From the NCBI GenBank assembly GCA_036874045.1, contig CM072340.1:8509001-8573000 (forward strand): a DNA stretch of 64,000 nucleotides. Reading direction: 5' to 3'. The DNA is from Cymodocea nodosa. Lineage: Eukaryota > Streptophyta > Magnoliopsida > Alismatales > Cymodoceaceae. A model generated the notes under the pieces. That model was not told the origin of the DNA. It made no database searches and worked only from the letters and a program-made list of their open reading frames with translations. Made by a program: the position numbers and the translations under genes. Positions 57,048 to 64,000 of the stretch are shown here, one piece after another; the first letter of the stretch is position 1, and each line of letters begins with the position of its first letter.

Positions 57048-58520
57048 ATGTCCTTACATACTATAGACTTTTTAGAGGATGAAGGAGATATGCTAGATGA
57101 TGTGATTCAAGAAGAATTAAATAGGCAACTCAATTCTAAAAATTTAGAAGAAAGTGAAAGTATAAATGTAAAAGGAGATCAGGAAGAGATTAATATAGAA
57201 AATGATGATGTTCAATTAGGAGCTCTAGCTTTTGATGGGCAACATTTAGAATTAAAACCTTTACCTCTTGAATTAACCTATATATTTTTGGAAGAAAGAC
57301 AAACATGTCCAATCATTATTGCTTTAGATTTAAAAGAGGATCAAATTGCTAAATTAAAAGATATAGTAAAAACTTATAAAGAAGCAATAGGATCGACTAT
57401 GATTGATATAAAAGGGTTAAGTGCAACTTTATGCTGTCACCACATATATTTAGAAGAGAATGCTAAACCAGTTAGAATTCCTGAGAGGAGATTAAATCCA
57501 AACCTTAAAGAAGTAGTCAGGAAAGAAATAGTGAAATAGTTAGATAATGACATAATTTATCTGATTTCTGATAGCTCATGGGTTAGTCCAAACCATGTAG
57601 TTCCCAAGAAATTAGGATTAATAGTTATTAGGAATGAAAGTTAGTACTTGATACCTACTAGAATTCAATCAGGCTGGAGAGTGTGTATAGATTATAGAAA
57701 GTTGAATGTTGTGACTAGGAAAGATCATTTTCCCTTACCTTTTATAGATCAAACGCTAGAAAAATTAGCAATGCAAGAATATTTTTGTTTCCTAGATGGG
57801 TATTCAGGATATAACCAAGTCCCAGTAGTATTAGAAGATCAAGAGAAAACATCTTTCACTTGTCCTAATGGAACTTATGCTTTTAAGAGAATGCCATTCG
57901 GATTATACAATGCAACAACTACCTTTCAAAGGTGTATGTAGGGCATATTCACTAGAATGACTGAAGATTTTTTAGAAATATTTATGGATGATTTTACTGT
58001 TTATGGAACTTCATATGAAGTGTGTTTAAACAATTTAGACCAAATATTAAAACGCTGTGTGGAAAAAAGTCTAGTGCTAAATTGGGAAAAATGTCACTTC
58101 ATGGTTAAACAAGGAAAAGTCTTGGGACATGTTTCAAAGAAAGGGTTGGAAGTAGATAAAGCTAAAATAGAAGTAATTTCTAATTTACTAGAGCCTAAAT
58201 CAGTAAAAGATATTAGATCATTTCTAGGGCATGCTAGATTTTATACAAGATTTATTAAAGATTTTAGCAAAATAGCTAGACCTTTAACTAATCTTTTAAA
58301 AGATGTCCCATTCAACTTTGATAAAAATTACAAAGAAGCATTTTTCAAGCTTAAAACTAGCATAATTTCAACTCCTATAATACAAGCACCTGATTGGAGC
58401 CATCCATTTGAATTAATGTGCGATGCATTTGATTTTGCTGTAGGAGTAGTGTTAGGGCAGAAGATAGAAAAATCTCCTAGAGTGATTCATTATGCAAGCA
58501 AAACCTTAAATGATGCTTAG
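57048..58520 (+). pseudogene. GyH reverse transcriptase
   Basis: 57048-57539 gives the pre-RT linker (LKPLPLELTYIFLEE, RRLNPNLKEVVRKEI); stop TAG 57537. 57648-57941 holds WRVCIDYRKLN, HFPLPFIDQTLEKLA and FLDGYSGYNQ (catalytic Asp), MPFGLYNA. 57957-58520 holds the catalytic FMDDFTVYG, LNWEKCHFMV, RSFLGHARFYTRFIKDF and the start of RNase H. TAGs at 57537, about 57642, 57939 and 58518 are the main breaks; otherwise motifs are complete. Confidence 0.85.
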
Positions 58521-58900
58521 GTTAATTACACAACTACTGAAAAAGAGCAATTAGCTATTGTGTTTGCCTTAGAAAAGTTTAGATCATATTTGATTGGAGC
58601 TAAAGTGATAGTATACACGGATCATTCAACTTTAAAATACCTAATAGCAAAGAAAGAGACTAAATCTAGATTGATCCGATGGATATATTATTACAAGAAT
58701 TTGATCTAGAAATTAAAGATAAAAAAGGTTGTGAGAATGTAGTAGCAGATCATTTATCAAGATTACAAATAGAAAAATCAAATATTGAAATTAAGGATAA
58801 TTTTCCTAATGAACAATTAATGACCATCGAAATAATGCCTTGGTATGCAGACATAGTTAATTACTTAGTTACTGGTTTAACACCTAAGGATTAGAATAGA
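58521..58900 (+). pseudogene. GyH RNase H
   Basis: Continues from the DAFDFAVGVVLGQ start at the end of the RT piece: [33 protein letters not shown], then a small frameshift near 58685 (a TA repeat) and [26 protein letters not shown]. Removes RNA from RNA-DNA hybrids. Ends among TAGs at 58893 and 58902. Confidence 0.78.
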
Positions 58901-60140
58901 TAGGATAAGAAATTATTCTTTTCAAGAGTAAAATATTAGTATTGGGAATACCCATACTTATTTAAGAAATGTTCTAATCTGGTTTTAAGGAGGTGTGTTC
59001 CAGAAACTGAATATTAGAGCATATTGTCTTTCTACCATGACTAAGCATGTGGAGGGCATTTTGGTTCAGGGAAAACTGTTGCCAAAATTCTGCAATGTGG
59101 ATTTTATTGGCCAACACTATTCAAAAATGCTCATAAATATTGCTTAAGTTGTTTAAGATGTCAACAAATAGGAAGAATATCAAAGAGGAATATGATACCT
59201 CTCAATCCTATTGTTGAGGTTGAAATATTTGATGTGTGGGGAATAGATTTTATGAGTCCATTTCCTATGTCTAATCAATTTAATTAGATATTGTTGGGGT
59301 GGATTATGTATCTAAATGGATAGAAGCTATTCCTACAAAAACTAATGACAACAAAGTGGTAATACATTTTATAATAACTAATATAATTGCCAAATTTGGA
59401 ATACCTAAAGCTATTATCAATGATAGAGGAACTCATTTTTGTAATAGAAGTTTTGAAGCCTTAATGAAGAAATATGGAGTAAATCACAAAATTGCAATAT
59501 CATATCATCCGCAAACAAGTGGACAAGTAGAAAGTGCAAACAAACAAATTAAGTTTATCTTAGAAAAAGTAGTAAATCCTACTGAAACAGATTGGGCTAA
59601 TAGATTGATGGATGCACTTTGGGCTTATAGAACTACTTATAAGAGAAGCTTAGGTATGTCACCTTTTAGGCTAGTATATGGAAAAAGTTGTCATTTACCA
59701 ACTGAAATTGAACATAAAGCTTATTGGGCATTAAAAACTTTGAACACTAATTTAAATCAAGCTGTTGAGAATAGAAAAATACAATTGATTGAATTAGAAG
59801 AATTTAGGAATGAAGCCAATTCGAAAATTGTAAGAGAAAAAGAGAAAATGAAGTTCTGGCATAACAAGAAAATTATTCCAAAACCTTTGAAATAGGACAA
59901 GAAGTATATCTTTACATGACTAGACTCCATAACCTTCCAAGAAAATTAAGATCTAGATGGGCAGGACATTATATAGTTCAAAATATTTATTCCTATGGAG
60001 CTATTAAAATTGAAAATCCTAAAAATCAGAATATATTTAAAGTAAATGGACAAAGACTTAGACCTATTTTGAAAATACCAAAAAGTTCTTTTGGAATTAT
60101 AGAAGAAGTAAGAGTAGAGGACTACTCGAGCTTTACTTAG
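58901..60140 (+). pseudogene. GyH integrase
   Basis: H2C2 finger around 59035-59165 (H-stop-ACGGHFG, CGFYWPTLF, CLSCLRCQQIG); core starts DVWGIDFMSPFP (Asp) and continues in 59299-59895: IINDRGTHFCNRSF (Asp) and TSGQVESANKQIK (Glu). C-terminal piece in another frame at 59916-60140: LPRKLRSRWAGHYIV, FKVNGQRLRPI. TAGs near 58937, 59017 and 59283, TAA near 59041. No chromodomain after it. Confidence 0.82.
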
Positions 60141-60862
60141 TAAGAAATTTTCTAAGTATATATAAAAAAAAAATATTATTATTTAAACATAGTCACGGTT
60201 CAACCAAAAGGAATTATCAGTTTTACTAAAGCATATTTTAAAAGAAAAAAAGTCGTTACGGTTCAACCGATAGGATCCATCGGTCTGGCCAAAACATAAA
60301 AACATAAAAAATCTATATATTATATTTAGTTTAGTGTCAGTGTTACTGAAGTATAGTATCAGTTCAACTGACCAAGGAAAAAAAAGAACGAAATTTTTTT
60401 TCCGTTCAATCGAGGAATATAACGGTTCGACCGAAATGTTAAAATGTTGGAAAATTAAGAGTGGGTTAGACCAAAAAGTCTTTAGTTTTGACCGAAGTAA
60501 AAATTATTATTTTAAGTATTTTTATTAGATATAACTTTACGAAAAGTCCATTGAGTTACACTTAACTCAATGAACTTAGTCCATTGAGTCTAGGATAAGT
60601 TAACGAACTTGCCCCGTTGAGTAAACTATAACTCAACGGAGTACAGTAGTTAAGTCCATAGACTTAGTCCGTGGAGTTAACCATAACTCCACGGAGATGT
60701 AGATGCTAGAGTGAGAGTTTGCGTGGGAAATGACTCGATTACCTGCCTAAACTTAGGGCTTATTTATACTAAACTTAGGGTTTGGGGGCATTATCCGCAA
60801 AATCATTTAGAACTTAGAATAGTAGAGATTAAAGTGATTTCGTTTTGTTTTGTAACTCCACG
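60141..60862 (+). promoter_or_regulatory. GyH spacer with palindromes and probable internal promoter
   Basis: First part (60190-60500): dispersed GGTTCAACCGA / GACCGAA motifs. Then three inverted repeats: CATTGAGTTA / TAACTCAATG at 60549-60572, CCGTTGAGT / ACTCAACGG at 60614-60639, and TCCGTGGAGTTA / TAACTCCACGGA at 60668-60695 (perfect 12-bp arms, 4-nt loop). TATA-like TATTTATA at 60761-60768, 102 bp before the ATG at 60863. Same arrangement as ahead of the CpA env-like ORF. Promoter role inferred. Confidence 0.6.
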
Positions 60863-63101
60863 ATGAGGAAGATGACACCAGAATTCTGGGAGGAAGTAGT
60901 TGACACATCAGAATTTCTTAAAGAATCAGAAGAATGGCACACGAGGCAAAAGATCAGAAATACGAGGGAAAAAAAGCTACAAAAGGTAAAATCTGACCTT
61001 TTCTACTAGAGGAAAGTGTTAGTAGATTTAGGTATACAAATACATCAGATAATGGAAACGAGAATCAAAGTAGTAACGGAAGTTGCTATAAACAGAGATA
61101 GAAAAATCAAGCCAAATAACGAAGTTGCCCTAGAATTGATCCAATGTAAGTCTCGACTCTAGTTCAAAAGACGTATAGGTAGACGAGCTCATTAGGCAAT
61201 CTGGGAGCAACAAAGGAAAGTAAATGTAGATCAGGCCACTAAAGAACAACAAGAGGAACCGACTATTGAAAGACCTATCCCTGAGGAACAACAGCCAGAA
61301 CCTTCAGTTTAGCCAACAGAACCACTATCATGAATAGCATTTACTTGGTCGAGAACTAAAGAAGAAGATAAAGAGTTTGCTAGCTTGGTCAAAATAGCTA
61401 AAGACCAAGGAGATAAGGAAGAAATGGCTATAGCCAAGGCACATATTTTGTATGATGCCATAAAGAAAAGAAGGGCCGAAGAAAAGTTGAAGGCCCAATA
61501 CAAAATTAAAGTTGAACAGCATCAAGAAGCCACCGCCAAACCTATTGCAAGAGGAGCTGAAGTTGGTCCTTCGAGACCAGCAATTATGAAAAAAGTTAAA
61601 CAGGAAGAGCCAGTACCTATGGCTTAAAGGCCTGCAGAGCCTATTTTTGTAGATTTAATCTTGGAAGAAGAAGAGGAAGACCAAGCACAATTAATCAAAA
61701 AAAGGAAAGGAAAAGAGATAGTGCCTAAACATCAAGAAGAGATTAAATCTGAGATGCAAATATTAGTAGGGCCAATTTTTGTAAACCTGCTCTTTGATTC
61801 TAAGGAGGAGCAGGAGCAAGAGCAGCAGCAGCAAGAGCAAAGAGAAGAAGAAAAACAGGCTGAAACTAATCTGCAGCCTATACAAACAGAATAAACAGAA
61901 ATTAGGGCAGAAGTTGATTTGCCCGTAACTCCATCCCAATCTACCATAGAATAAGAAAGAACAGTGATAATGCAGATTGGTAGTCAAGAGGAAGAAGAAA
62001 AAGAAGAAACTGAACAAGAAACTAAATAAGTACATATGGAAAGAAATGACTCGACAAATTCCACTAAAGAGTAAGAAACTCTTCAGCAAATTTTGGAAAG
62101 AATTCAAGATAGAGTAGAGAGTTCTGCCGGCTACAGAAGTAGAAGCAAAAATGCAAGAATCTCCAGAGCATTTTCAGTCTATTCAAGTTCAACACATGGA
62201 AGAGGAAATTCAAGAACAAACCCCTCTAGAGCAACAAATTCACATTCCTGATCCGACTAAAGCAACAGTTTTAAATGAAGTACACTTTTGGAGTCAGGAA
62301 GCTTATAATAAATATCAAGAGATTAGAGGTTTTGTTATCATTTATAGTAGGCCAGTAAATTGGGACGGGATGCAAGAAATCAAGGATTTATTTGAGTTCC
62401 AAGGTCTACTGCAATTTATTTCTCAAGAGAGAGGGCATGTAGTATATGAGAATCTAGTGCCCTACTTCTATGCAAATTTAAGAGAAGGAGAAAGTGGATT
62501 AATTTCCAACATGGAGCAAGCTGATGTACAGATAACACTAGAGCTTCTCCACAACATTTTAGGACTAAAGAATGGATTAGAAATTCTGGAAAGCACAACT
62601 GTAGTTGAGTGGACAGAATAGATAATAAAGGATTGTTTAGTTATCAATCTTAGTGTGCCATTGTTAAATAGACTGAAGCACTTAAATGGTAAAGCACACA
62701 TGATAGCTACCATTTTGATTAAGAATGTCTACCAACGACAAGGCCATGATATAGAACTACGTCAATTTGTCAAATGGGCCACGTATGTAGTTGTGAACAG
62801 AATTCAGATAAATTGGTCTACTATTTTTATCTCCAAGCTAAGAACAGTAATGAAGAAACTATTTTATGGAGATTTGATTCCACTACTGATGGTGGATTGT
62901 ATTGACTTCATGAAATGGACATCTAAAAGGATAAAATCAAGAGCCATTTTAGTGAAGGAATACAGAAACTACAATTATGCTGCTGTTGAGATTGCTGAAC
63001 CTTTTAGAGGAATTATAGGAGCTGTAGAAAGGATAAACCAATTAGAGCAACAATTAGAAAAACTCAAGAAGGAAGTAGATGAACTTAGGAAGAAAGATTA
63101 A
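60863..63101 (+). pseudogene. GyH extra (env-like) ORF
   Basis: ATG at 60863 (a second at 60873). Regions in order: a Lys/Arg-rich helical start, coiled AKAHILYDAIKKRRAEEKLK, Glu/Gln-rich acidic middle (61661-61894, EQEQEQQQQEQREEEK), then the conserved core at 62151-62621 (EEAYNKY, EIKDLFEFQG, FYANL, LELLHNILGLKNG) and 62655-63101 (HMIATILIKNVYQRQGHD, NRIQINWSTIF, KKLFYGD), closing with a Leu-zipper-like coil. Stops are TAG, TAA and TGA. The core matches the CpA env-like core motif for motif. No signal peptide or clear membrane helix is visible. Function unknown. Confidence 0.8.
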
Positions 63102-64000
63102 ATTGTATTGTTTGTCTACTTGTACTAATATTTGTATGAAAAATATCTAATTTATTGAAATGTAAAATATTCATATAAATGAATATATGTTTTTCAGATG
63201 TATTTTCATTCATGTTTAAGAATGATGTAATGGATGAACTATCTTGAATATTATATAATTGTTTGAACAAGATGCAAGACTATATAAAAGAGTTACAAAT
63301 TTGCTGAATGACAGGATTAAATGCAAGATAACTAGTTAATGCTTGAAAATATCTACATGCTTCAAAGTAAAATGTAAATTCTGCATAACACGAAATGAAC
63401 TACAAGTTAAATATACATATCATGATCAAATTTAAATGAGTTTTAATTAGAACACTATAGTAATGACATGTATTTAACTTTATGTAAGTTGAAAAAAATG
63501 CAGGAGAGAAAAAAAATATAGAAGTTAATACGAGGAGTAAGTTTTAGAAATTTGCTAAGTGTTAACTCAACAAAGTAAGTCCGTTGAGTTAACCTTAACT
63601 CCACAAGGTCAATAATATAATATAAGGTCACTCCATTGAGTTATTTGTAACTCAACGAAGTTAGTCCGTGGAGTTAGCAAATAGTAATCGAAGCTAGTCC
63701 ATTGAGTTAACTATAACTCAACGAGGTTAGTTCGTGAATTAAGCTGAAATGGTTATTCTTTTAGCCACGAACAAAACTTCGTGGGTTTAGAAGTTACTGA
63801 AATTTGAAATTAGAAGTGGCACATGTACCCATAAAAATAGAAACCACACTACACGTTACAAGACACGTTCTTCCAACGAGATTCATTTGCTTTATGGACG
63901 TGCATTATAAATATAGAATAACATGTTATTTATGAGTTACCAGCACTTTTGAAAGAAAAGGAAATTCGTTGGGGAACTAGAAGGAGAAGTAGCTGATTCA
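63102..64000 (+). promoter_or_regulatory. GyH 3' region, possible 3' LTR start with palindrome array
   Basis: AT-rich noncoding to about 63500, then a purine-rich tract (GGAGAGAAAAAAAA near 63503), then repeated TCCATTGAGTTA / TAACTCAACGA palindromes at about 63580-63735 and a TATAAATA box near 63906. Promoter-like order suggests the U3 of the 3' LTR, but no second LTR copy is in the window to prove it. No gene. Confidence 0.45.

Larger units (their letters stand above)
55331..64000 (+). mobile_element. GyH: Athila-like Ty3/gypsy element, 5' truncated
   Basis: Order gag, protease, RT, RNase H, integrase, spacer, extra ORF is the Ty3/gypsy order (integrase last). Lineage: DLGADINVMP protease, FMDD RT, integrase ending HKAYWALKTLN and FKVNGQRLRP, no chromodomain seen, extra ORF downstream, all Athila-like. 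The 5' LTR and most of gag are missing. A promoter-like region at 63580-63920 may be the start of the 3' LTR, which runs out of the window. Confidence 0.85.

Overview
This window is plant nuclear heterochromatin built almost entirely of nested LTR retrotransposons; I find no host gene, tRNA or rRNA. Plant origin follows from tRNA-iMet type primer binding sites (TGGTATCAGAGC), Sirevirus-like Ty1/copia families, an Athila-like Ty3/gypsy element and a plant hAT fragment. It is A+T-rich; I cannot name the species. Working names: CpA, CpA2, CpA3 (one Sirevirus-like family), CpB, CpC, CpD, CpE (related families), CpG (a short-LTR copia), GyH (Athila-like gypsy).

Layout: 158-2336 is the 3' part of CpA3 (-), entered by a CpD LTR (-) at 2337. 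That LTR is split: 2337-2783, a 68-bp duplicate plus 2 bp at 18430-18499, and the remainder from 52263. CpC (+, 2784-18429) sits in it; CpA2 (-, 3045-12504, TSD AGAAA) sits in CpC's 5' LTR and carries a captured hAT end. CpB (-, 18500-52262, TSD GATTG/GATTA) fills the rest. CpA (+, 20272-33307, TSD AACCT/GACCT) interrupts CpB integrase. CpG (36474-41776), a gypsy-like solo LTR (41962-44134) and CpE (-, 45293-51961) all lie in CpB's 5' LTR. To the right are an inverted CpD LTR with PBS, an inverted env-like fragment (53670-55330), and GyH (+, about 55330 to beyond 64000).

CpA is the best preserved: 1.5-1.6 kb LTRs, gag, protease, integrase, an uninterrupted RT-RNase H, a spacer, an env-like ORF and several polypurine tracts. 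CpC kept only gag. RT active sites are damaged in CpB and CpE.

The most interesting signal is that the extra downstream (env-like) ORF of the copia family and that of the gypsy element share the same motifs in the same order, and each is preceded by the same kind of palindromic motif, a TATA-like box and an ATG at similar spacing. Similar motifs crowd the CpA LTR. This looks like one ORF-plus-promoter cassette shared by two retrotransposon superfamilies. Other unusual points: two LTR-PBS ends joined to inverted interiors exactly at the PBS edge, long direct duplications (68 and 151 bp) around CpC and CpE, a foreign 305-bp segment in place of the CpE 5' LTR, and dead coding regions broken mainly by TAG.
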